Shown here: piece after piece, positions 1 to 9,840 of the stretch | Layout of the letters: every line of letters starts with the position of its first letter | Position numbering within the stretch: position 1 is the first letter of the stretch | From: Deinococcus sp. | GTDB taxonomy: Bacteria; Deinococcota; Deinococci; Deinococcales; Deinococcaceae | DNA: 20,896 nucleotides | Direction of reading: 5' to 3' | NCBI GenBank assembly: GCA_018260275.1 | Contig: JAGLBK010000018.1 | Span: 1-20,896, forward strand | The notes under the pieces: generated by a model | What the model saw: only the letters and a program-made list of their open reading frames with translations | What the model was told of the DNA's origin: nothing | The model's database searches: none | Made by a program: the position numbers and the translations under genes

Positions 1-1
1 G

Positions 2-343
<342 letters not shown>

Positions 344-345
344 CC

Positions 346-1446
<1,101 letters not shown>

Positions 1447-1461
1447 TCGGGGGCTGGCCTG

Positions 1462-1983
1462 ATGCTCAGAATCATCGTCATCGGCACGACTGGCAGCGGC
1501 AAGACCACCTTTGCCCGCGAGCTGGCGCGGCGGCTGGGGCTGCCCCACGGTGAGCAGGATGCCTGGAACCACGAACCCAACTGGCAACCCGCACCACCGG
1601 ACCGCTTTCGCGCCCGCGTGGACGCCTTCACGTTTGGCCCGGCCTGGGTCATGGACGGCAACTACGGCAAGGCCCGCGACATCGGCTGGGCGCGGGCGGA
1701 TACGCTGGTGTGGCTGGATTATCCGGCCTGGGTAGTGTACCCGCGAATCGTGCGACGTACTCTGTGGCGGGTGCTGACGCGTGAGGAACTCTGGAACGGC
1801 AACCGCGAGACGTGGCGCGGCGCACTGGACGCCGATTCGCCGCTGCGCTGGTTCTGGCGCACACACTGGCGCAGGCGGCGCGAAACGCCGGGTCTGGCCG
1901 CCGCATATCCGGGGCTGAAGCTGGTGCGTTTGCGTTCGCCTGCTGAGGCAAAGAGGTGGCTGGAACTGGTCGCGCCCAGGTAG
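1462..1983 (+). CDS. FlaR-like P-loop nucleotide kinase (adenylate-kinase-related topology modulation protein family)
   Basis: A 173-residue P-loop NTPase. The Walker A motif GTTGSGKTT lies at residues 8-16 and is followed by an LGLPH turn and an acidic residue in EQDAWNHEPNW, as in adenylate-kinase-like proteins annotated FlaR or 'topology modulation protein'. The middle has VMDGNYG and LVWLDYP, the family's second nucleotide-binding strand, and the C-terminal third is rich in Arg and Trp (NRETWRG, WRTHWRRRRE), the usual lid region. The real substrate of this family is not settled, and the 'topology' name is historical. The gene starts 15 bases after the aminopeptidase stop, preceded by GGGGGCTGG, and probably shares its transcript. 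The fold is secure; the function is not. Confidence 0.85.
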   Translation: MLRIIVIGTTGSGKTTFARELARRLGLPHGEQDAWNHEPNWQPAPPDRFRARVDAFTFGPAWVMDGNYGKARDIGWARADTLVWLDYPAWVVYPRIVRRTLWRVLTREELWNGNRETWRGALDADSPLRWFWRTHWRRRRETPGLAAAYPGLKLVRLRSPAEAKRWLELVAPR

Positions 1984-1986
1984 GCT
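1981..1986 (+). promoter_or_regulatory. -10 box TAGGCT for the 1993 gene
   Basis: TAGGCT fits the TANNNT -10 consensus and sits 6 bases before ATG 1993, which implies a leaderless or nearly leaderless transcript. It overlaps the TAG stop codon of the upstream kinase gene. A GAGG in the 6-base spacer could also act as a weak ribosome site on the read-through transcript. Confidence 0.55.
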
Positions 1987-1992
1987 GAGGCT

Positions 1993-2736
1993 ATGGCCCG
2001 CGCCCCCCGTTATGCCCAGTATCAGCTCACCCACTGGCCCGACCCGGCCTTGCTGGAGGCGGTGCAGTCGTTTGAGGGTGAGTGTCTGGTCACGCAACGC
2101 CTGGAACAATCCCGCGATGGCCTGACGGTTGACCTCAGCGACAACCGTTATTACCCGCCGGACGACCCTAATGCCGCGCTGGATGTAGGCAGTCATCACC
2201 GTCTGCTTCGGCTGGAATGGCTGGACTTTGGCGAAGGCGGCAGCAACCGGGTCTTTGCGCTGGAAAGTTACGACGAGTTTTATGGTGGGCCGTGGTTGAC
2301 CTATCACCCTTCGCGGCAGGGTGTGCAGTCGCCGGGGCTGTACGAGGTGGTGAACGAACCCGACCCCTGGATTGCCGAAATTCTGGCCGAGAATGGCGGC
2401 ACCGACGTTTTTCCACCCTCCGGCGACCCGGTGATGCTGTCGGAGTGGGCGCGGGAGATGAATCCACACTTACGCGAAACGGGGCGGTTTTTTCCGGCTG
2501 ATGCGCCACTCTCGGCTTCCGGTACTTCTTCGCCGGTCAGCATCTGGATTGGCCCGCAGTCGGCTGAATCGGACGAAAGGGAAAAAGCCCTGGCTGAGGC
2601 GCGGGCAAAGTCTGAGGCCCGCTGGGAGGCCCGGAAACTCAGGCCACGTTACCGCCATCTGTTTCTGGTGACTGGAACCTCGTTGCTGGAAATCCTGTGC
2701 GAGGATTTGCCGCGCTGGACGTGGGTTACAGACTAA
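1993..2736 (+). CDS. Hypothetical protein of unknown function
   Basis: I do not recognise this 247-residue protein. It has no signal peptide or membrane segment and is rich in Trp, Pro and acidic residues, so it is probably a soluble cytoplasmic protein. Visible parts: a mixed alpha/beta N-terminal half (residues 1-130) with NRYYPPDDP and YDEFYGGPWLTYHP; a low-complexity linker around 165-185 (PLSASGTSSPVS); a charged helix REKALAEARAKSEARWEARK at about 193-212; and a conserved-looking hydrophobic C-terminus, HLFLVTGTSLLEILCEDL. The start is supported by the TAGGCT box 6 bases upstream. Its TAA stop interlocks with the stop of the convergent KTSC gene (shared CTAA). It has normal high-GC codon use, so it is a resident gene. 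Confidence 0.75.
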   Translation: MARAPRYAQYQLTHWPDPALLEAVQSFEGECLVTQRLEQSRDGLTVDLSDNRYYPPDDPNAALDVGSHHRLLRLEWLDFGEGGSNRVFALESYDEFYGGPWLTYHPSRQGVQSPGLYEVVNEPDPWIAEILAENGGTDVFPPSGDPVMLSEWAREMNPHLRETGRFFPADAPLSASGTSSPVSIWIGPQSAESDEREKALAEARAKSEARWEARKLRPRYRHLFLVTGTSLLEILCEDLPRWTWVTD

Positions 2737-2957
2737 CGCCGCCCCTTCTTGACCATCCGGTAGTCGTAGCACTCGTCGATTTCCGAGTGAAAGAATACCC
2801 CTTTGGAATCTGCGGCCAGAAAATCCGCGAACACGTCGGCGGGAACGCCCGAGTACTCGTAGGTTTTCCCGCTGTTGAACAGAATCTCAAGGGTCTGCGT
2901 GGCCTCGTCGTAACCGATGGCCTTCATCATGCTGGACTCTACCGGGTGCATCTGCAT
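2733..2957 (-). CDS. KTSC-domain small protein
   Basis: A 74-residue protein of the KTSC family, named for a conserved Lys-Thr-Ser-Cys-type domain often found beside RNA-related enzymes and of unproven function. The core reads V-ESS-M-KAIGYD near residues 6-17, then LEILFNSGKTYEYSGVP, VFADFLAADSKGVFFHSEI and a Tyr-Arg end (YDYRMVKKGRR), which is the whole domain. A longer open frame continues upstream to 3344, but that extension is the antisense of another gene and has no family similarity. ATG 2957 is therefore chosen; ATG 2951 is also possible. A GAGG 12 bases upstream is a weak ribosome site. The gene is convergent with the 1993 gene, their stop codons overlapping by 2 bases, and divergent from the broken gene at 3039. 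Confidence 0.82.
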   Translation of the reverse strand: MQMHPVESSMMKAIGYDEATQTLEILFNSGKTYEYSGVPADVFADFLAADSKGVFFHSEIDECYDYRMVKKGRR

Positions 2958-3026
2958 AGCGATATTGTGCCTCAGAGCAGTTCTCCGAATTGCACAAAAG
3001 CCATCGTGTCTTTTCGTCAAATGTTT

Positions 3027-3032
3027 TAGGCT
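3027..3032 (+). promoter_or_regulatory. Surviving -10 box TAGGCT of a broken gene
   Basis: TAGGCT is followed by a 6-base spacer and then ATA CAC CTT ATC TGG. Elsewhere in the window the same box and spacing precede true start codons, so the promoter marks where this gene used to start and shows that the codon there is now ATA. Confidence 0.5.
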
Positions 3033-3038
3033 GCGGCC

Positions 3039-3308
3039 ATACACCTTATCTGGCGCGGCCTGGATGACGACTCTACCAGTCTGGAACTGCTCAACATTAC
3101 GCCCTGGACACGGGTCGAAGGCGTGGTCATGCAGGCGTTCGATGCTCATGCCCAGGCCCTGCGCTACAGCGTGAGCATCGGGCGCAACGGCTACCCGACG
3201 CGCACGGTGCTGGACGTGCCAGAAGGCGAAAAGCTGACGCTGGTGCGCTCGGCTGCGGGCCGCTGGACAGACGGCGACAGCCAGCCTTTGCCCGATCTGG
3301 AAGGCTGG
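3039..3308 (+). pseudogene. Remnant of a putative glycolipid-binding-domain (PF06475-like) gene
   Basis: The frame from 3039 reads IHLIWRGLDDDSTSLELLN, then RVEGVVMQ, ALRYSVSIG, TRTVLDV, LTLVRSAAGRWTDG and PLPDLEGW. This matches the first half of the small bacterial 'putative glycolipid-binding' family (about 185 residues, beginning near LIWRRLD and having W-x-x-x-G-x-P-x-P-x-LEG in the middle). Two lesions are visible. The start position dictated by the TAGGCT box is ATA, not ATG or GTG. After LEGW (3308) the expected VDVDLS...TNTLPIRR second half is replaced by unrelated AT-richer sequence. The frame stays open to 3476 by chance, so an internal start such as ATG 3129 could yield a short peptide, but not a complete domain. 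The family call rests on remembered motif pattern only. Confidence 0.65.
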
Positions 3309-3368
3309 CTTATTTTGAATATTCTGACGTGCCAAAATAGCCAAAACAGCACTCGTATGCGTCGGGGT

Positions 3369-3535
3369 TCAGTACCTGACAAGCACCGTGGGACATACCC
3401 TATGTCAGTCCATCGCCCTGCCGTCTTTCAAGCGATACGGCGGCTGGGCGGCTTAAATTCAGGAAACATCGCGTGAAGTGAACCCATTGCCGTTTCCGCT
3501 CTGGACAAGCAAAAATCCAATCTGTCAGGTACTGA
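3369..3535. repeat. 13-bp perfect inverted repeat, 167 bp end to end
   Basis: TCAGTACCTGACA at 3369-3381 recurs as its exact reverse complement TGTCAGGTACTGA at 3523-3535. The pair lies in the non-coding stretch between the truncated gene and the low-GC SMI1/KNR4 gene. No target-site duplication is visible next to either arm and the enclosed 141 bases show no recognisable transposase, so it could be a small non-autonomous element, the ends of a decayed insertion, or a pair of regulator sites. Confidence 0.5.
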
Positions 3536-3564
3536 GCTTCATCTCTAGCAAACCAGTATTGGCA

Positions 3565-3570
3565 TATCTT
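3565..3570 (+). promoter_or_regulatory. -10 box TATCTT for the SMI1/KNR4 gene
   Basis: TATCTT lies 5 bases before ATG 3576, again the leaderless spacing. No Shine-Dalgarno is present, so this box is the main support for the chosen start. Confidence 0.45.
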
Positions 3571-3575
3571 ATTAC

Positions 3576-4211
3576 ATGCCTTCAATTCAAGAGATTTGGG
3601 GAGAACTTGAGGATTGGCTCAAAAGCAATCTCCCGCACAACCACGCTTCGTTACGTCCAGGGGCAAGCGAGGAACAAATTACTCAGATAGAGCGTGAGTT
3701 AGGCTTTCGTCTGCCTGAAGATTGGAAAACGCTCTATCAGATACATGACGGTCAAGATGAAACAGACACAGCGATGCTGACGCTCCGCTGGTTACCTCTA
3801 GCAGATGTACTGAGTAGTTGGCGAATGTGGAAAGAACTCCTTGCTGATGGCAGTACCCAGGAGGCACTCAGCCCCGATTGTAAGTCCATACCACCGGGGG
3901 CCATCCAAGAAAAGTACATCAATCTCGGCTGGCTCCCCATGTTCACAGATGGGGGTGGTAATGCTATTGGCCCCGATTTACAACCCGGTGCAAATGGTCA
4001 GATCGGACAAATGATCAATTTCGGTCGAGATGAACTGGAAAAATTTGTCATTGCGCCTGATTTGAAAGATTTTCTGCAATGGATTGTCAGTGGTATTCGC
4101 AGCGGAAAGATTACCCTTCAGAAGGCGAGTACGGGGGCTGATGTCATACGTTTCATCGATCCCCCGAATGAATCCATTTTCACGGTTATTCATCAACGAT
4201 TTGGAATTTGA
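3576..4211 (+). CDS. SMI1/KNR4 (SUKH) family protein, possible orphan immunity protein
   Basis: A 211-residue soluble protein of the SMI1/KNR4 superfamily. The N-terminal helix and first motif read PGASEEQITQIERELGFRLPEDWKTLYQIHDGQDE (about residues 28-62, the typical I-x-x-x-E...LP-x-x-x-x-x-Y-x-x-H-x-G pattern). The second motif is LGWLPMFTDGGGNAIGPDLQPG...GQIGQMINFGRDE (about 117-153), followed by the DLKDFLQWI helix. In bacteria many members are immunity proteins of polymorphic or contact-dependent toxins, while others are stand-alone with unknown role. No toxin gene lies nearby, so it is either an orphan immunity gene or a stand-alone member. Base composition is distinctly AT-richer than all neighbours, which suggests recent acquisition. 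It ends at its own hairpin terminator. Confidence 0.82.
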   Translation: MPSIQEIWGELEDWLKSNLPHNHASLRPGASEEQITQIERELGFRLPEDWKTLYQIHDGQDETDTAMLTLRWLPLADVLSSWRMWKELLADGSTQEALSPDCKSIPPGAIQEKYINLGWLPMFTDGGGNAIGPDLQPGANGQIGQMINFGRDELEKFVIAPDLKDFLQWIVSGIRSGKITLQKASTGADVIRFIDPPNESIFTVIHQRFGI

Positions 4212-4212
4212 A

Positions 4213-4249
4213 AGAAGAGAGGTGGCATTCTGGATTTCACCTTTCTTTT
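4213..4249 (+). terminator. Hairpin terminator after the SMI1/KNR4 gene
   Basis: AGAGAGGTG (4216-4224) pairs with CACCTTTCT (4238-4246) with one G-U pair, and the stem extends by A-U and G-U pairs into the TTT at 4247-4249. The downstream side is T-rich. It begins within the stop codon region, so it most likely ends transcription of the preceding gene. Confidence 0.55.
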
Positions 4250-4361
4250 AAATTAATGCTGGGCTTTAGATACAGACCCGCGCTTCAAGCCACGCCCTCA
4301 AACTCTGCTGCCGCAATTGGTCTGTAACAGAAGCAAGTCGCTGCGCCCTGTAGAAAGATGC

Positions 4362-4380
4362 AGCTTGGCAATGCCCAGCT
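4362..4380 (-). terminator. Weak hairpin just downstream of clpA
   Basis: AGCT-T-GGC / GCC-C-AGCT forms a short stem with one mismatch and a 3-base loop directly after the clpA stop. On the minus strand it is followed by GCATCTTTCTAC, only moderately T-rich. It is a possible terminator of the clpS-fic-clpA transcript, but weak. Confidence 0.3.
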
Positions 4381-6603
<2,223 letters not shown>

Positions 6604-6618
6604 GGGCGTGGCTGCACG

Positions 6619-7170
6619 CTACCGCAAATCCGGCCCTGGAATCGCTGCCCAGGTCACGTCCAGCAGCAAAGACAGGTCGCGGGTGTGGTGGTAACGGTTG
6701 AGTGCCGCGATGTAGGCCGGGCGGTCTTCGTACTGCGGCGCGTCCAGGCCGCCCTGCCAGCACAGCCACGCCTGAACAGCCCGTGCCAGTCGCCCGTTAC
6801 CGTCCCAGAACGGATGAATCCGCAACAGTTCGGCGTGCAGTCCGGTGGCGTGTCCGACCACTTCTTGCGGGGTTACCAGCTCGGGCCAGTGCTGCAAATG
6901 CCAGGCAACGAGTTCGTCCAATTCAGTAGCAATCCGGGCAGGCGCGGTGCCAAAGTACGACCCGAAGGTGATGTCTGTCTGCCGCAAAAGCCCCGGCTGC
7001 ATCCGCCCGATGCCCGCCGACAAAATTGCGTGCCAGTCTTGCAACAGAGTGACCGACAGGCTGAGTGGAGCGGCGCTCTGTACCTGTTCCAGCAGCAGAA
7101 TCAGGGCAAGTTCAAGCTGCTGCTGCTCCTGCGGGCTAAACGGCCTGCCGCCCGCTCTCAGGTTGCCCAT
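6619..7170 (-). CDS. fic: Fic-domain protein (probable AMP/NMP-transferase toxin)
   Basis: Fic enzymes transfer AMP or another nucleotide phosphate to target proteins; bacterial toxin members often modify gyrase or topoisomerase IV. The 183-residue protein has the full active-site motif HPFWDGNGRLAR (119-130), with catalytic His119, metal-binding Asp, and both anion-hole Gly/Arg residues. A flap region sits at about 58-75 (QPGLLRQTDITFGSYFG), which docks targets. No S/T-x-x-x-E-G/N inhibitory helix is seen in the protein itself; instead such a motif is encoded just upstream in an overlapping frame, so this fits a class I Fic controlled by a separate VbhA-like antitoxin. ATG 7170 has no clear ribosome site and overlaps the antitoxin frame by 35 bases, pointing to coupled translation. 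Its position between clpS and clpA is unusual. Confidence 0.88.
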   Translation of the reverse strand: MGNLRAGGRPFSPQEQQQLELALILLLEQVQSAAPLSLSVTLLQDWHAILSAGIGRMQPGLLRQTDITFGSYFGTAPARIATELDELVAWHLQHWPELVTPQEVVGHATGLHAELLRIHPFWDGNGRLARAVQAWLCWQGGLDAPQYEDRPAYIAALNRYHHTRDLSLLLDVTWAAIPGPDLR

Positions 7171-7311
7171 TCTGTTTGTGTTCCAGTTGGGCTAACTGCT
7201 CGGCGGTTACCTCAAACCCTTCCAGACGCAGGCTGGATGCGGCGACCCGCAACAGTTCCTCGCGGTGGGTTTTTTGGGCTGGACAGGTGTAGTCATAGTT
7301 TCGCCTGACAT
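7136..7311 (-). CDS. VbhA-like Fic antitoxin, apparently split by a -1 frameshift
   Basis: The minus-strand frame ending at TAG 7136-7138 contains REELLRVAASSLRLEGFEVT followed by AEQLAQLEH. The SLRLEG segment is the S-x-x-x-E-G inhibitory motif of class I Fic antitoxins such as VbhA, in the same helical context (A-S-x-R-LEG). That frame lacks an ATG or GTG. The other frame does have a good beginning: ATG 7311, one base after the clpS stop, or ATG 7296 (MTTPVQPKKPT), and runs into the motif frame only if read with a -1 shift at or after the A6 tract at 7270-7275; otherwise it stops at 7207. Explanations are programmed slippage, a real mutation, a sequencing error, or initiation at TTG 7252 (GAGGA four bases before it) giving about 38 residues. 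Homology is by motif only. Confidence 0.6.
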
Positions 7312-7312
7312 T

Positions 7313-7645
7313 CTAGCCTTCCCCCTCCGGCTCGGCCACGACCATCAGCGGGTGGCCTTCCTGCCGGGCATGTTGCGTCACCTGCGCCACTTTCGTCTCG
7401 GCCACGTCGCGGGTATACACGCCCGCCACGCCCTGCCCCTTGCGGTGCACCGCCAGCATAATCAGCTGGGCTTCCTGCTCACTTTTACGAAAGTAACGTT
7501 CCAGCACCATCACCACAAAATCCATCGGGGTGTAGTCGTCGTTCAGCAGCAGCACGCGCCACAGCCGGGGCTTTTTGGTTTCGGTGCGTTCCAGCGTTTG
7601 CGTGCGGCCTTCGCCACTGGTGTTCGGGGAGCCGGGGCGGGTCAT
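7313..7645 (-). CDS. clpS: ATP-dependent Clp protease adaptor ClpS
   Basis: ClpS binds proteins with a destabilising N-terminal residue (N-degron) and hands them to ClpAP. The 110-residue product has a disordered N-terminal tail (1-27) and a complete core: VLLLNDDYTPMDFVV (31-45, with N35 and D36 contacting the N-degron amino group), AVHRKG (H67 completing the pocket) and the AGVYTRDVAETKV signature (74-86). Met41 occupies the hydrophobic pocket position, as in bacterial type ClpS. ATG 7645 is preceded by a TATCCT -10 box at leaderless spacing. It is the first gene of a clpS-antitoxin-fic-clpA unit, and its stop is one base from the antitoxin ATG. Confidence 0.95.
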   Translation of the reverse strand: MTRPGSPNTSGEGRTQTLERTETKKPRLWRVLLLNDDYTPMDFVVMVLERYFRKSEQEAQLIMLAVHRKGQGVAGVYTRDVAETKVAQVTQHARQEGHPLMVVAEPEGEG

Positions 7646-7651
7646 GGTGAC

Positions 7652-7657
7652 AGGATA
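7652..7657 (-). promoter_or_regulatory. -10 box TATCCT for clpS
   Basis: On the minus strand TATCCT is followed by GTCACC and ATG 7645, a 6-base spacing that implies a leaderless transcript. It gives the clpS-fic-clpA unit a promoter separate from the upstream membrane-protein gene. Confidence 0.6.
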
Positions 7658-7689
7658 AGCCTCGGCTGTGGCGGGAACCGTAGCACGTG

Positions 7690-9840
7690 TCAGCCCGCGG
7701 CCCGTTCCAGTCGGCGCTGGCGGAAGGTGTTGGCCTCGATCAGAGACAGGCCCAGCGTATTGATCGCGTAGCAGGCGATCAGCAGCAGCACCAGCACGTT
7801 ACGCACGGCGGGCTGCTGTGGCTGCGGCAAAAATTCAAAGCGCAGCAGCTGGGTCAGCGGGGCCAGCAGCGTGACGGTGGCCGCCCAGGTCAGCAGCAGC
7901 ACGCCGCCCCATGGGTTGCCCAGCAGCGCCGAGCCGGGAAACAAAAAGGCCAGCAGGCGGTAAAGCGCCGGGCGACCCAGGCGGCGGCTTCCGGCAGCGC
8001 GGGGCACCAGCAGCAAAAAGGCCAGGGTGGCCAGCAGCGTTATGGCCCCCAGCACGGCCCAGCCCATCCGCACCGACCCGGCGGGGTTCGGCTGCTGGGG
8101 GTCACGCCGCAAAAACCCTAGCGGGTCGCTCAGGTCGCGGCGCAGGGTCACGCTCAGGTCGCCGCTGACCATGCGGGCCAGGTTGCGGCGGTTGGGATAA
8201 CACAGCCTCGGCTCGCCCCAGCGGTACTGTTGCTGAAACAGGGTGTCCGGCGTGCGCTGGTCCAGGCCCAGGTTATAGGACGCGGCGCTGCTGTCCGGTT
8301 CCAGCGTCAGTGCCTGGCGGTACAGTTCCAGCGCCTGTGGCTGGTCTTCACGGTTTTGCGAGACGACACCCAGGTTATTTAGGGCGCAGGCGTCCGGCCC
8401 AGCTGCCGTATACGAGTCGCGTGCGGTCGTGTCGTCGCCGCCAAGTTGCGCCGCCAGCCCGTTCAGAATGGCCGTGTCAGGGCCGGGGCGCAGATTAAGG
8501 TCGTCGATGTGGGCACTGTACCACCCGCCGCCGTAGGTGCCCATATTCAGGGCCGGAGCCTGTAGGCCGCGTCCTGTCTGGTTGGCCCATTGCCACCCGA
8601 CCAGCGCCGTGAGCAGCGCCGCCCCCAGAATAACGAGTGTCAGGCGTTCGGGCAAAGAGGCGTAACTGAGGACACCGAGGCGGGCACGGGTGAGAGGCCG
8701 TTTGAGCACCGATGCCCAGCGCCCACCGTAGGGCCGGGTGTCCTCGCCCTGGGCTTTCCAGGCGCGGGCGGCCAGCGTCAGGTACGCCGCCAGCAGGCCC
8801 AGCAGCAGCGCCAGGGTAGCAAGTCTCGCGGCGTCGCGCACCGTCTGCGTATCGTCGGGCCCCAGGTTATACAGGCTGCCTGCCCGCAGTGAAGCGCCGA
8901 ACTGCCGCCAGCCCTCTGCCTCACCGCTGCGGCCCTGGGCGTCCAGCAGCGCGGCGTAGCGCCGGTACAGGTCACTGTGGCCCTCAAACCGTGGGTAAAG
9001 GCCGCGCAGAAAGTTCATCCAGGCGTCGGCGCGTGCCAGATGGCCCTGCTGTATCAGGGTGGCGGCGTACCCTACCGGATCACCGTAAGCCCGCAGCGCG
9101 GCGCGGCTCACCGGGATTTCCGGGTCGATGCCACGTGCCGCCGCGTCGCGGGTGGCGCGCTCCAGGGCCAGGTTCGCCGCCGCAGGATAACCGGCGCGGT
9201 CAAGCCGGGCGGCCAGCTGCGTCCAGGCCGTAAAGGGCAGCCGACTGCCCAGCGTGTGCCGCACCGCGCTCAGCGCCCTGGCGTGGTCACCTGCCTTGTT
9301 CAGCTGCTCGGCCTCGCGCAGCGCCACAAAAGGATTGTCCGGGAAATCCCGCGCCGCCTGCGACAGCTGAGGCGCTGGAACAGAATCGGCGACCCCTGCC
9401 AGCCATCCGGTGATCTGGGAATCGGGGGGCATCACGGCGCGTTCGACCACCGGCAGACTGAGGTTATTTTGCGGGGCGGCCAGCGTAAAGCGCTCGGTGT
9501 AGCCGTGTCCCTGGGTACTGACCGCCACCACGCCGCTTACGCTGTCGAGCGAGGTGCTCTGCCCCGGCAGGTCGGCGCGGCCCAGCAGGTTTCCGGCGGG
9601 TCCGAAAGCATAGACCACTGGCCCGACCCCCAGATAGGTCGTAGTGCCCACCGCGAGGGGTTCGGTCAGTGGCCCCATGCTGGCCGGGAATTCGCGTTGC
9701 CACACGGCGGCGTTCCCACTCTCCCACTGCAAGGTGCGCCCACTCAGGTTGAGGTCGGCGCGGGCCGTGCCCAGACCGAGTAGCCCCAGGATCAGGGAGG
9801 AGCGCAGCCACGCTTGCACGGTTGCACTGGTTCTGTTCAC
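7690..9840 (-). CDS. Large secreted/membrane TPR protein, function unknown
   Basis: A 716-residue protein I cannot name. It has an N-terminal signal or anchor (about 1-28, LGLLGLGTARA), a beta-rich periplasmic part (30-140) with short repeats resembling PQQ/beta-propeller blades, and an alpha-helical repeat region (about 155-310) that looks TPR-like. Membrane segments lie near 341-361 and 400-420, a clear TPR at about 485-525 (ALNNLGVVSQN, ALELYRQALTLEPDSSAASYNLGL), and further membrane segments near 593-614, 626-668 and 680-702. The start is GTG 9840, whose GTGA overlaps the plsY-like stop, so the two are translationally coupled. It probably works in the cell envelope, perhaps with the acyltransferase or in multi-protein assembly; that is inference from the coupling and TPRs only. 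Confidence 0.82.
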   Translation of the reverse strand: MNRTSATVQAWLRSSLILGLLGLGTARADLNLSGRTLQWESGNAAVWQREFPASMGPLTEPLAVGTTTYLGVGPVVYAFGPAGNLLGRADLPGQSTSLDSVSGVVAVSTQGHGYTERFTLAAPQNNLSLPVVERAVMPPDSQITGWLAGVADSVPAPQLSQAARDFPDNPFVALREAEQLNKAGDHARALSAVRHTLGSRLPFTAWTQLAARLDRAGYPAAANLALERATRDAAARGIDPEIPVSRAALRAYGDPVGYAATLIQQGHLARADAWMNFLRGLYPRFEGHSDLYRRYAALLDAQGRSGEAEGWRQFGASLRAGSLYNLGPDDTQTVRDAARLATLALLLGLLAAYLTLAARAWKAQGEDTRPYGGRWASVLKRPLTRARLGVLSYASLPERLTLVILGAALLTALVGWQWANQTGRGLQAPALNMGTYGGGWYSAHIDDLNLRPGPDTAILNGLAAQLGGDDTTARDSYTAAGPDACALNNLGVVSQNREDQPQALELYRQALTLEPDSSAASYNLGLDQRTPDTLFQQQYRWGEPRLCYPNRRNLARMVSGDLSVTLRRDLSDPLGFLRRDPQQPNPAGSVRMGWAVLGAITLLATLAFLLLVPRAAGSRRLGRPALYRLLAFLFPGSALLGNPWGGVLLLTWAATVTLLAPLTQLLRFEFLPQPQQPAVRNVLVLLLIACYAINTLGLSLIEANTFRQRRLERAAG

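Larger units (their letters stand above)
3309..3575. other. Intergenic stretch of probable foreign origin, no gene supported
   Basis: These 267 bases follow the breakpoint in the glycolipid-binding remnant. Base composition drops clearly below the flanking genes (for example the run CTTATTTTGAATATTC). It contains the near-repeat GCCAAAATA/GCCAAAACA around 3331-3348 and the 13-bp inverted repeat. A 61-codon minus-strand frame at 3400-3585 is open, but I cannot match it to a family. Confidence 0.45.

Noticed and set aside
2958..3344. N-terminal extension of the KTSC gene to 3344
   Set aside because: The extra 129 residues are antisense to the glycolipid-binding remnant and have no similarity; the KTSC domain is complete from 2957.
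3400..3585. 61-codon minus-strand frame inside the low-GC insert, at first glance like a transposase N-terminus
   Set aside because: No catalytic motif or family signature can be recognised, it has no ribosome site or -10 box at useful spacing, and it overlaps the promoter and start of the SMI1/KNR4 gene.
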